From: Mycobacterium talmoniae
GTDB lineage: Bacteria; Actinomycetota; Actinomycetes; Mycobacteriales; Mycobacteriaceae
Assembly: GCA_002967005.1 (NCBI GenBank)
Contig: PPEA01000652.1
Coordinates: 1 to 34,119 of the forward strand
Direction: 5' to 3'
DNA length: 34,119 bases
The notes beneath the pieces are model-generated. The model was not told the DNA's origin, ran no database searches, and saw only the letters and a program-made list of their open reading frames with translations. Below are positions 8,461-16,983 of this stretch, piece by piece. How positions within the stretch are numbered: position 1 is the stretch's first letter; each line of letters opens with the position of its first letter. The translations under genes and the position numbers were made by a program.

Positions 8461-8818
8461 TTGTTCAAGCGCTGCGCCAGCAAGTGCCGCGTGCTCCGTC
8501 CCCTAGCCGGTCAACGTGCACGCCCACAAAAGCTCAACCGAGCCGAGACAAGGGAAATCGACCTGAATGAGCACGGTGACGCCTAGGGCGTCTCTGACAA
8601 ATGTTTCGGGTGTTATGCCTGAGGCTTGAGGTATATCGCGCCTGAGGTGCGTCCTAGGCACAGTCACCCTCTGACTTCCCTATCTATCAGACACGCACTA
8701 ATCGGTAACTCCCATGCCAGACGTGCCCAGCGACTTGTTGCCCGGATGACAGCTACCTAGGCGGACGGATCGCCAACAACTTGCACAGAACTCATTCGAA
8801 CCATCGGTCGCGAAACAC
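8461..8818. other. Intergenic region with short repeats, no gene seen
   Basis: No convincing coding frame. It contains a hairpin GACGCC-TAG-GGCGTC (8578-8592) without a T-run, two direct copies of GCCTGAGG (8617-8624 and 8640-8647, spaced 23 bp, about two helical turns), and three copies of the six-base palindrome CCTAGG (8582, 8653, 8756). The direct repeats could bind a regulator; this is speculative. Confidence 0.4.
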
Positions 8819-8839
8819 GAAGTACACATCGTATACTTC
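8819..8839 (+). promoter_or_regulatory. Operator overlapping a leaderless promoter
   Basis: A near-perfect 21-bp palindrome with arms GAAGTA and TACTTC, and inner AC/GT pairs also matching. It contains the -10 hexamer TATACT (8832-8837). Six bases after this hexamer is the ATG at 8844, so the transcript probably begins at or very near the start codon, without a leader. A protein bound here would block RNA polymerase. The TetR gene ending the same operon (11526) is the likely ligand-sensing repressor, with the TetR at 7855 as alternative. Confidence 0.6.
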
Positions 8840-8843
8840 ACCC

Positions 8844-10547
8844 ATGTCTGATCTGCCTGGCGATTCGCCTCTGTCGGAGTCGCGCGACGCGCCGGCGCTC
8901 GACCTGCACACCCCAAACCCGATGCATCATCAATCCGCTCCGAACGACGCCTGGTCGACGATCAACACCCGGGAGAATTACCAGGGTGTGATGAGCCCAC
9001 TCGGCGCAACGCTGTGGCTGCCGATCTCCGACCTCGCGGTCAACGGCACGTTCTACGACCTCGGGGTGCTCAAGCGGTCGGAAGTCGTGGTCGCGCCAAC
9101 ACCGGGCGAGGCGACATCTGCGGTGTTCTACGGCCGCTACACGGCGGGCATCAACTACTTCCGCAGGGTCAGCGATCTCATCCCCGGCTCATCGGGCGCG
9201 GCATTCGAGGAGCAGATCTTCGGCTCCACCCGCGAGAATGTCGAGGACACCACCTCGGCGCGGCGCTACCCTATCATCGCGGTCAAGGCGCCGATCACTG
9301 TGCTGGGCTTGCCGAAGCGGTTGCGAAAGATGGTGTCCCGCATCGACGACTGGTGGCGCTTCGCGACGTCGCCCGCTGGCTTGTCCCGTCCAGTCGAGGC
9401 GCAGTTCGACGAATCTTTCGAGATGCTCGAGTACGCGATGCGGGTCCACGTCGCGGGCACCTTTGTGGCCCAGGGCATTTTCGACGCGTTGGGTAAGCTT
9501 GCAGTCAGCGCGGGCAAACCAGGTTTGGAGCTGGAATTGTCCACCGGCTACGGACAGATGGTCGAAGTGGAACTGGTGTCAGCACTCGAACGGGTGGCGC
9601 GGGGGTCGGCGTCGTTGGGCGAGTTCCTCGCCGAGTACGGCTTCCGCTGCGCGGGCGAGGTGGAGGTGTCCAATCCGTCCTGGCGCGAGGATCCCCGCCC
9701 GGTAGAGCGGCTCATCGTCAAGTACCGCGCGCTCACCGGCCGGCCGGACCCGGCTGCACAGTCACGGGAACGGACCTACCGCCGCCATGCCGCTCAACGC
9801 GAACTGATCCGTGCGCTGCCCAGGGCCAAGCGCCCCGTCGGCTGGTTGCTGCTGAAGCTGGCGGCGACGTTCATCCCGCTTCGCGAGGAGGGGAAAGCCG
9901 CTCTCGCCAAGGCGTTCGACGGCGCCCGCGCGGCATGCGGCGTGCGCGGCCGACAGTTAGTCACCGAGGGTGTCATCGATGAGCCGCGTGACGTGTTCTT
10001 CCTGACCATCGACGAGGTGCGCGGTAGCGCACCGGCGGATGCGCGGATCCTGGTGGACCACCGCCGCGCCTTGCATACGGCCTACACCAAGATCGACGTG
10101 CCGGACTGCTGGATCGGCCAGCCTGAGCCGATCGCCGCGTCGGCAGGCAGTGACGAGCGGATCTCACAGGTCACCGGTACCGCCGCCGCGGGCGGGATCG
10201 CCGAGGGCAGAGCTCGGGTACTCGCCTCTGCCAGCGACTGCGACGATCTCGAGGAGGGCGAGATCTTGGTGTGCCGTACCACCGATCCCTCGTGGGCGTC
10301 CGCGTTCTACCTTGCCGCGGGTGCCGTGATCGACGTCGGGTCGACGTCGTCGCACGGCGCCATCGTCGCCCGTGAAATGGGGTTGCCGTGCGTGATCGGA
10401 ACCGGCAACGGAACGGCACTGCTGCGAACCGGCGACCGGGTGCGGATCGACGGCGGAGCCGGCACCGTCACCGTGCTGGAACCAGCTCACCCAGATGACG
10501 AGGACAACCAAGGAGCGCGATGGGTAAGAACACCTCGTACTTCATGA
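8844..10547 (+). CDS. Rifampin-phosphotransferase-like acceptor plus swivel (PEP-utiliser) protein, module 1
   Basis: A 567-residue protein. Residues ~1-460 are a mostly helical domain resembling the acceptor domain of rifampin phosphotransferase; FLAEYGFRCAGEVEVSNPSW with REDPRPVERL and the FIPLREEGKAAL...DVFFLTIDE region are the hallmarks. Residues ~465-560 are the mobile phosphohistidine domain of PEP-utilising enzymes, with GSTSSHGAIVAREMGLPCVIG and the phosphate-carrying His504. There is no N-terminal ATP-grasp domain, so the histidine must be charged by another protein. The start at 8844 is supported by the leaderless promoter. It overlaps the next gene by 28 bases. Paralogues lie at 25040 and 28030. 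The phosphorylated substrate is unknown. Confidence 0.85.
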   Translation: MSDLPGDSPLSESRDAPALDLHTPNPMHHQSAPNDAWSTINTRENYQGVMSPLGATLWLPISDLAVNGTFYDLGVLKRSEVVVAPTPGEATSAVFYGRYTAGINYFRRVSDLIPGSSGAAFEEQIFGSTRENVEDTTSARRYPIIAVKAPITVLGLPKRLRKMVSRIDDWWRFATSPAGLSRPVEAQFDESFEMLEYAMRVHVAGTFVAQGIFDALGKLAVSAGKPGLELELSTGYGQMVEVELVSALERVARGSASLGEFLAEYGFRCAGEVEVSNPSWREDPRPVERLIVKYRALTGRPDPAAQSRERTYRRHAAQRELIRALPRAKRPVGWLLLKLAATFIPLREEGKAALAKAFDGARAACGVRGRQLVTEGVIDEPRDVFFLTIDEVRGSAPADARILVDHRRALHTAYTKIDVPDCWIGQPEPIAASAGSDERISQVTGTAAAGGIAEGRARVLASASDCDDLEEGEILVCRTTDPSWASAFYLAAGAVIDVGSTSSHGAIVAREMGLPCVIGTGNGTALLRTGDRVRIDGGAGTVTVLEPAHPDDEDNQGARWVRTPRTS

Positions 10548-11545
10548 ACGCGCAGGTCGCCGATTCGTTCGGCGAGACCCGCGCCAGCGACGAAGGCATG
10601 CACCGCGAGGCCCGCGTCGACAATACCGACCCCGCGCTGGTGGAGACGGTGTTCACCGGGTTCAGTGTTCCCGAGGCAGATATTCACTGCCTGAACTACA
10701 TTTGGCTGCATCCGAACATGCGGACGATGAGTGGTGGCGCGTGGTGCTGGCAGGGATTCAAGCGTTCCCAACTCGAGGCCGAGTTATTCGATATGCGCGA
10801 CTTCGTTCCCGACACTGCGATCACCGACGACGGTGGTGACCTCAGCGATGTGACCTTACCCAACGGTTTCCGCTACCAGGTGCTCGAACCCTTGAGGTCG
10901 ATCCGGATCTCCTATGACGATCCGACCCGCGGTAACTCGTTCGATGTCACGCAGACCGCGGTCATGCCGCCGGCGATGCTGCCATCGAACCGACACTTCG
11001 ACCAGGTGATGCGGAGCACGGGAACCCTCACGCTGCGCGGCCAGCAATACCCGGTCGATAGCCTCGCGGTGCGCGACCGCTCGTGGGGTGAGGCACGAAC
11101 CGAAGATCCTACGGTGGTTTCTGGAATCCATTGGCTGATGGCGATGTTCAGCGATGACTACGCCATTCACGTCACCGGACTCGAGGATCCCGCGACCGCG
11201 CGCTGGCGCGACCGTTTCCCCGAGCGGCCGGCGATGTCACAGGCGATGAACCGTGGCTGGGTATGGCAGGACGGCGTGCTACGGACCATCACTTCCGCAC
11301 ACATCCAGACCGAATGGGACGATTCGGGTCGTCGGCAGGCCGCGCATCACGTCATGGTGGTCGACGAAACCGGGACCGAGCACCGACTGGAAGGGCGGGT
11401 GCGGGCCGGCGCAAACTGGCATACCTGGTCCAATGTGCACATGAGCATCGGCCTGACCCGCTGGGAATGCGACGGCCGAATCGGACACGGCGACAGCCAA
11501 GTGGCGATGTGGACGGACTTCATCCGTGCCAACTTCCAGTCGTGA
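10520..11545 (+). CDS. AttH/CrtC-like lipocalin-fold protein (DUF7064/7065-type), module 1
   Basis: A 341-residue protein of the double-lipocalin AttH/CrtC (hydroxyneurosporene-synthase-like) class. The recognisable mark is VRDRSWGEAR (184-193) between two beta-rich halves, and a C-terminal half with many aromatic residues. CrtC hydrates carotenoids; most relatives are uncharacterised, so a role in binding or modifying a hydrophobic ligand is inference. The start follows AAGGAG and overlaps the end of the swivel gene. It ends inside the start of the TetR gene. Relatives are at 13035, 18127, 26697, 29733 and 33152. Confidence 0.78.
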   Translation: MGKNTSYFMNAQVADSFGETRASDEGMHREARVDNTDPALVETVFTGFSVPEADIHCLNYIWLHPNMRTMSGGAWCWQGFKRSQLEAELFDMRDFVPDTAITDDGGDLSDVTLPNGFRYQVLEPLRSIRISYDDPTRGNSFDVTQTAVMPPAMLPSNRHFDQVMRSTGTLTLRGQQYPVDSLAVRDRSWGEARTEDPTVVSGIHWLMAMFSDDYAIHVTGLEDPATARWRDRFPERPAMSQAMNRGWVWQDGVLRTITSAHIQTEWDDSGRRQAAHHVMVVDETGTEHRLEGRVRAGANWHTWSNVHMSIGLTRWECDGRIGHGDSQVAMWTDFIRANFQS

Positions 11546-12173
11546 CGGCGGCGGCACTCGCACCAAGCCGCGCGACTACCGCAATTTCTTGACTCTCGAC
11601 GCGATCATCGCCGAGGCTACGGCGGTCGCCGATGCCGACGGGCTGGAAGCGGTATCGATGCGCGTACTCGCCGACCGGTTGGGGTGCACACCGAGGGCCT
11701 TGTACCGCCACGTCTCCGGCAAGGACGAGGTGCTTGAGTTGCTCGCCGACGCCGCTCTGGGGGACATACCCGATGCTCGCACCGATATCACCTGGCAGGA
11801 CTCGCTGCTGGATTTCTTCGTGGCGATGCGGGCGAAGCTCGTGGCCTTGCCCGCGGTGGCCACAATCGTCGCCCAGCAGGCCGTCGCCGGTCCCCACTTC
11901 CACCGCCACGCCAACCGTCTGGTCGGGATATTGCTGGATGCCGGCTTCGATGCCGATGCGGCAGCAGATACGGTTGTGACATTGGCGTATTACACCCTCG
12001 GCGCTTCCTTACCCGGCACCGGTCAGCGCCTGCACGACACGTATCGGGTCCGCGAGATCAATACGACGATGCTGCCCGCGCTGGCCCACATCGCGGGTCA
12101 TTTCAACGCCGACTCGGCCGAGCACCGCTTCCGGACGTCGTTGTATCGGTTGCTCGGCACCTACGGCCCTTAG
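11526..12173 (+). CDS. TetR-family transcriptional regulator, module 1
   Basis: A 215-residue TetR protein starting at a GTG that overlaps the preceding gene by 20 bases, hence part of the 8844-12173 operon. The HTH is RDYRNFLTLDAIIAEATAVA followed by VSMRVLADRLGCTPRALYRHVSGKDEVLELL (about 41-71). The C-terminal part is of the TetR_C_1 type (LPAVATIVAQQAVAGPHFHRHANRLVGILLDAGF). Being the last gene of the swivel/lipocalin module, it is the likely repressor of the leaderless promoter at 8819-8843. Its stop codon overlaps the stop of the convergent F420-type pseudogene (TTAG). Confidence 0.88.
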   Translation: MPTSSRDGGGTRTKPRDYRNFLTLDAIIAEATAVADADGLEAVSMRVLADRLGCTPRALYRHVSGKDEVLELLADAALGDIPDARTDITWQDSLLDFFVAMRAKLVALPAVATIVAQQAVAGPHFHRHANRLVGILLDAGFDADAAADTVVTLAYYTLGASLPGTGQRLHDTYRVREINTTMLPALAHIAGHFNADSAEHRFRTSLYRLLGTYGP

Positions 12174-13027
12174 CCTGATGGGCTACGATCGACGCTCCCG
12201 CGCCAGCCATCGATCAGCCGTGCGTTCTCGGCCGGGGTACTGCCGTAGAAGCCGATCTCATCGGCGCCCGCGTTGCGGTACTGGCGGAGTTTGTCCAGGC
12301 AGTGTGACAGCGATCCGATGGCACAGGTGTCGTGCACCCATTCTTCGGGCACCCGTTTCGACACCTCGATCAGGTCGGAACGGTGGTAGGTCTGATCGAC
12401 GGTCGGCCGTCCCATCGACTGGAACCGTTGATCGTCCAGCAGACGCCGCATCTACGTCGCATCCCAACCGTTGTTGGTGATGTAAGCCTGGGCAAAGGCG
12501 GGCATTCCGACCGAATAGGTGACCAGGCGCGCATGCGCAATGGCGCGGGTGTATTCCTCATCGAGGTCGTTCGCCGTGATCATGTAGTACAGGATCCGAA
12601 ACGCTTTCGGGTCCACGGTGCGCATGCCCTGGTAATTCCCCGCTGGGCCCTGGTAGGTGACCTCCTCGCCCCGGAACAAGCGTCGCAGCAAGTCGAAGTA
12701 GTCCTCGAATCCCCTCAACCCCATTTCCCGGATGCCCTGCCCAGCCAGGTAAGGCCCCGAACTGCGTCCGAGTCCGAAGATGAATCGATGCCCGTAAGCA
12801 GCCTGCAACGTGGCGGCCATGGCAGCCGCCATCAGCGGGCTCCGAGCCCCCGCGGCCGCGATTCCCGTCCCGGCCTCCAGTCGGCTCGTGCGGGCCAGAA
12901 CACCACCCAGTAACGCTCCGGCTTCCTTGAGGTCGAACCGTTCCGACACGAACGCCCGTCGGAAACCCAGCCGCTCGGCGTCAACTGCCTGCTGCAGCGC
13001 CGGCGCCGGATCCTGGGTGCGGCCCGG
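12170..13027 (-). pseudogene. Decayed LLM-class F420-dependent oxidoreductase
   Basis: A relative of the intact gene at 4063, with three lesions. The N-terminus is lost: alignable sequence begins at PGRTQDPAPALQQ, directly after the stop of the upstream lipocalin-like gene, with no start codon or ribosome site. About 60 residues are missing in frame between MRTVDP and KAFRILYY (compare RTVDALGE...RGRDPESLRI in the intact copy). An in-frame TAG at 12452 separates NNGWDAT from MRRLLDDQRFQ. Remaining family marks are LGFRRAFVSERFDLKEAGALLGG, FIFGLGR and CAIGSLSHCLDKLRQYRNAG...FYGSTPAENARLI. It is the last gene of the 19173-12170 operon. Single-base error could explain the amber codon but not the other two lesions. 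Confidence 0.85.
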
Positions 13028-13034
13028 GGCAGCC

Positions 13035-14006
13035 TCAGCTGCGTCTGCTGAAGCCGTCCTGCAACGTCGCGCTGATCGCCGTGCCGACCGCACCGGTACC
13101 CATCCGCGCGTTGTTGCTGATCTCGAAGTCGCACATCCCCAGACGTCCGTCATCCGGGTGGCGGACATCGCAGATGGCATCGATGTAGTAGACACTGTGC
13201 AGTTGAGCCACCACTGCGTCCATCAACTCCGCACGCATCTCCAGCGTCTCACCCGTCGGCATCGTCCAACGCACTTCCCCGCCGCGGTGGGTAAGACCAT
13301 CGGGTTCCAGGTACGCGAGAGCGTCGACATCAGCGGCGTAGTCAATCTGCCCGTCGCGCACCAGGTATCCCACCTTCACCAGCGATTCGTCAGACGCATG
13401 CCACAGGATCGATCCGAAGGACAGCTCAGGCCCAAAAGTGCCGGATATCCACCGATGACTCTTCAACGTCATGGTCTTGCGCAGGCCCCAGGAGTGGTCA
13501 CGATGGTACATGCCGTCCACGTCGTAGCTGCGGCCATCGATGCGGACGCTGCCACGAATACGACCCGAGGTTTCGTAGTGATCCGCGGCGAAATCCTGGG
13601 CCATGCTGCTGGTCGGCGGGAAGAAGTCGGTCAACGGGTAGAAGTTGTCCATGACCAGGTCCGCAGTCACGCCCGGCTCATCGATCACCAGTTGCGGTCT
13701 GCCCTGATCAACGAGCCAGCTCGAGCCGCCGGCGCGGAATGCCCGCTCGGCCACGGGAGGCTCCAGCGGCAACTGATAGTCGTTGCGACGGAAACGCACA
13801 CCGTCGGCGGTTGCGACAAAGCATTGCAGCGCACTAGTACCCCCACCCGGACGATTCGGCTCGTGACCGATGCGGGACACTCCCCCCACCCCGGCCTGGC
13901 GGTCATACCAGTGCACGAACACGCTCTCCTGCCAGTCCGGCGCGTCGGTGCCCGTGTCGTGGCTCCCTTCATCGTCGTAGTCGTATTGCTTCATCGCTGC
14001 GCTCAT
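13035..14006 (-). CDS. AttH/CrtC-like lipocalin-fold protein (DUF7064/7065-type)
   Basis: A 323-residue protein of the same class as 10520, with the signature YHRDHSWGLRKTM at 167-179 between its two beta-rich halves, followed by HRWISGTFGPELSFGSILWH. The ATG at 14006 overlaps the stop of the upstream phosphotransferase gene (ATGA), so the two are translationally coupled. The C-terminal end FEISNNARMGTGAVGTAISATLQD is complete. Seven bases later the decayed F420-type sequence begins. It probably handles the same hydrophobic compound as the flanking phosphotransferases; this is inferred only from operon context. Confidence 0.78.
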   Translation of the reverse strand: MSAAMKQYDYDDEGSHDTGTDAPDWQESVFVHWYDRQAGVGGVSRIGHEPNRPGGGTSALQCFVATADGVRFRRNDYQLPLEPPVAERAFRAGGSSWLVDQGRPQLVIDEPGVTADLVMDNFYPLTDFFPPTSSMAQDFAADHYETSGRIRGSVRIDGRSYDVDGMYHRDHSWGLRKTMTLKSHRWISGTFGPELSFGSILWHASDESLVKVGYLVRDGQIDYAADVDALAYLEPDGLTHRGGEVRWTMPTGETLEMRAELMDAVVAQLHSVYYIDAICDVRHPDDGRLGMCDFEISNNARMGTGAVGTAISATLQDGFSRRS

Positions 14007-15112
14007 CGATTCCCCACAAAGCTCTGCGCTTCACCGGTCGGTGCCGGCAAATCCAGGAGCCGCGCCAGCAGATGACTCGCCGGATTGCTCAACCGCATCG
14101 GGGCATCCGGCGGAAGCTGGCCCGCGGAGATCATCAGGTTCCCTGCACGGTGCATCAGGATCGACAGCCGAAGAGCCGCGAGAACTTCGTAATAGTGCAG
14201 GTTTCGGACTTGCACACCGGCGATGTTTTCATACTCGGCGATCACCTCGTCGCGGGTCGGAAATCCTGGCAGCTGGGGCGCACCCAGGCTTTCCGAGTAG
14301 TAGCGGAGCATCAACAGCCACCAACCCAGGTCCAGTTCACGCGGACCCACCGACACCATCTCCCAGTCCAGCACGGCAGCCACCGTCAGGTCGCCGGCGA
14401 ACAGCATGTTGCCGATCCGCGCGTCACCCCAGTTGAGCACGGGGGCACCGGTATCGTTCGGACGATTGCCCTCGGCCCAGTCCAGCGCTGCTTCGACCAC
14501 CGGGTTGGGTTGGCCTTCCGACGCCCATCCGAAAGTGTCCCGCCAGAACGATAATTGGCCATCCACCCCAGATTCCGGATGGTCACGCAACTGCCCCAAC
14601 CCCACCTGGTCAAGGTGGACGGCATGGATGAGCCCCATCGTCCGCAAGCCGTTGCGGTGCAGCTCCTCCTGTTCACCCGGCGTCAGATCCAGCACCCACC
14701 CGGTGGTGGTGAAGGGTGGGTCATCCGAGGGCACTCGGCCCTCGACCCGGGCCATCACCAGGAACGGCGCCCCCAACACATCCGGATCCGGCTCATGGAA
14801 GAACATCCTCGGCACGGCCACATCCGTGCCGCGTGCCAGGGCGCTCATCACCGTGAACTCCAGCCCCAGGTCATATCGGGGGAACACCGCGGGTCCGGCC
14901 GGCTGCACCCGAGCGACGAGGCACTCACGCTGCGGCCCATCTGCTGCCGTCCAGCTCGCCTCGAAGAGCAGTGTTTCGTTCGACATGCCGTTCGTGCTGG
15001 GGAATTCCACCCCATGCACGCGGGCGTCGGATACGCCGTCGAGGTGGCGGGTCAATGCACCCGCCACTTTTGCGGCCACCGTCTCCGCGTCCAAATTGTT
15101 CTTCAGCGCCAT
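14003..15112 (-). CDS. Phosphotransferase family protein (APH fold, ACAD10-like)
   Basis: A 369-residue kinase-like protein of the aminoglycoside phosphotransferase fold. The branch resembles the kinase domain of ACAD10/ACAD11, which in animals phosphorylates hydroxy-acyl-CoA. Visible: SNETLLFEASW (44-54), LVARVQP with the ATP lysine replaced by Arg, GAPFLVMARVEGRVPSDDPPF (115-134), the catalytic loop LNWGDARIGNMLF (226-238, Asp230, Asn235) and LDWEM (Asp249). The Brenner motif has NWGD instead of HGD, as is usual in this branch. It is paralogous to the gene at 16984, with the same operon and similar N- and C-termini (MALKNNLD / FVGNR). It likely phosphorylates a hydroxyl group so that it can be eliminated. 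Confidence 0.87.
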   Translation of the reverse strand: MALKNNLDAETVAAKVAGALTRHLDGVSDARVHGVEFPSTNGMSNETLLFEASWTAADGPQRECLVARVQPAGPAVFPRYDLGLEFTVMSALARGTDVAVPRMFFHEPDPDVLGAPFLVMARVEGRVPSDDPPFTTTGWVLDLTPGEQEELHRNGLRTMGLIHAVHLDQVGLGQLRDHPESGVDGQLSFWRDTFGWASEGQPNPVVEAALDWAEGNRPNDTGAPVLNWGDARIGNMLFAGDLTVAAVLDWEMVSVGPRELDLGWWLLMLRYYSESLGAPQLPGFPTRDEVIAEYENIAGVQVRNLHYYEVLAALRLSILMHRAGNLMISAGQLPPDAPMRLSNPASHLLARLLDLPAPTGEAQSFVGNR

Positions 15113-15271
15113 CCAAACCCTCCTTGAACGTCATATCCGAGCGTCAGTTCGCTAAGAATCCCTGGTGCGTTGAGCTGCACCCCGGCTGCTATCGACAGCC
15201 AGGAGCCGAGCCGAGGACCAGCGCGGCCCCTCCGCCCAGACGACCGTTCCCGCCGCCATGCGCCGTTCGAG

Positions 15272-16878
15272 TCATGAGCGCCGCGCGAGCCGGGGCCTTG
15301 CGGGGTCTTGCGACCTGCGAAGCAGCCGCAAGGCCGCCTGTTGTCCCGGAATTCCGCTGATACCGCCCGTCGGGTGAGTGCCCGCGCCGGTCAAGTACAG
15401 GCCCGGTACCGGAGTCTCATATTTGGATAATCCGATCGCCGGCCGTGCCGGCCCGAAGCGCAGCAGGAACGGATCGACATGGTAGACGTTGCCGCCGGGC
15501 ACATTGAAACGCTCAGCAAGATCGGGCGCCAGGAACACCCTTCGACCGATCTCGGCCTCCCGAAAGTTGTCGTAGTACTGCGCGCATTCGTTGACCACCT
15601 GTTCGCCGATGTCTTCGCGAACCTCGGACCACGGTACGTCTGGACGCGACGGGACAATCCCCGACCAGATCCAGCACGTGTCCTGCCCGTCCGGGGCCTG
15701 TGTGGGGTCGATGGCTGTCGGGACGATCGAGATGAATGGAATCTTGGCGGGCCAGCGTCGTGCCACCGAGTCGTTCCATCCCTGCAGGTGTTCGTCGTAG
15801 GTGTGCCAACTCACCACGGGTTCACGTAAGTCCAGGCCATCCTTACGCCACCTGTTGTGCTTGGTCATCTCGATACGACCCGAGAAGGCAAAATCGACCT
15901 TGAGGTTGCCTGCTCCGGTGTTGGTTGTCGGGATGACCGAGGCGCGCCGCTCCAGATCCTCCGACAGGGTCCCCTCGGGTAGCAGTCTGTTCAGCGTCAC
16001 GACGGGGCTGCACGCGGCCATCACGTATCCCGCCGAGAGCTCCTCGCCATCGCTTAGCCGCACCCCGGTAACCGCACCGCCTGTGACGATCAGTTCCTCC
16101 ACCCGAGCGGACAGTCGCACGTCACCGCCGTGGTCCTTCAGACACGCGGCGAGCGCCCTGGGCAAGGACACCGACCCGCCTTGGAATCTGGCGTTCATGA
16201 TGCGGTGGCAGATACCGAGGTAGATCAGGGCCCAGCCGGTCCCATCCTGGGTCATCCAGCAGAACGGCGGCATCGCCGCTAAAGCGGCTCGAAGAAGCGG
16301 ATGATCGAACCATTCTTCGATGATTTCCTGGTGACCGCTGACAAAGAACCGTGTGAGGGGCGCGAGTTCTCGCCGGTGCTTGGCGATCTGGGTGACGGCT
16401 GCGCTCACCGCGCGCGCGGCCGGACGGGTGGGGTGGCCCAGCAGCAGTGGAAGCCCGATGTCCATCGCCGCATCCAACAGGGTGGCGAATTTGAGGAATG
16501 CGCGGGCATCGCGGGGCGAGAAATGACGGATCTCTTCGGCGGTGCGTCGCGGGTCCTGCCAGAATGCCAATGATGCACCTTCGGGTTCAAGGTGCACGTG
16601 ATACGGGTCTGCCGGTAACTGAACCAACCCGTAGCGGTCCAGGTTGAGGTCCTTGGTGATCGACGACGCCCGGAACAGCGACGCCTGGATACCGCCCTCG
16701 TTGTGGATATGATTCGGCGCGCGGGGATGATGGAATTCGATCCCAACATCCCGCCGATGACCGGCGAGGCCTCCAGCACCGTCACCCTCCGGCCGGCCTT
16801 GGCCAAGTACGCCGCGGCCGTCAACCCATTGTGGCCCGCACCGATGACAATGACATCGCGGGATATCTTGCTGTTCAT
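15272..16878 (-). pseudogene. Phytoene-desaturase-like FAD oxidoreductase with frameshift
   Basis: About 535 codons of an NAD(P)/FAD-dependent oxidoreductase of the phytoene-desaturase/CrtI-like class. N-terminal GAGHNGLTAAAYLAKAG (13-29), then VLEASPVIGGM. Near 16723-16726 the frame is lost in a run of C on the coding strand: one added base restores PNHIHNEGGIQASLFRASSI, matching the intact paralogue at 21942 (FFNEGAIQLTGIF). From 16627 on, the frame is open and ends with LYLTGAGTHPTGGISGIPGQQAA, the C-terminal FAD motif. The start follows AAGGAA. A homopolymer slip could be real or a sequencing error; if an error, this is a functional gene. Confidence 0.82.
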
Positions 16879-16983
16879 GCGAATTCCTTATTTCTGAGGG
16901 CGAGAGTGGTTCAGGTACACGTGCGAATCACTCTCGACCGCAAAGGCTTCCTGCCCTGCCCAGCGAGGCATACTCCACGGAAT

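Noticed and set aside
8578-8592. Hairpin GACGCC-TAG-GGCGTC considered as terminator of the GMC/TetR operon
   Set aside because: Not followed by a T-run and lies 118 bp after the TetR stop; kept only as a repeat in the intergenic note.
12810-14075. 421-codon open frame on the plus strand
   Set aside because: Antisense to the lipocalin-like gene at 13035 and the F420-type remnant; low-complexity His/Arg/Val-rich, no recognisable domain.
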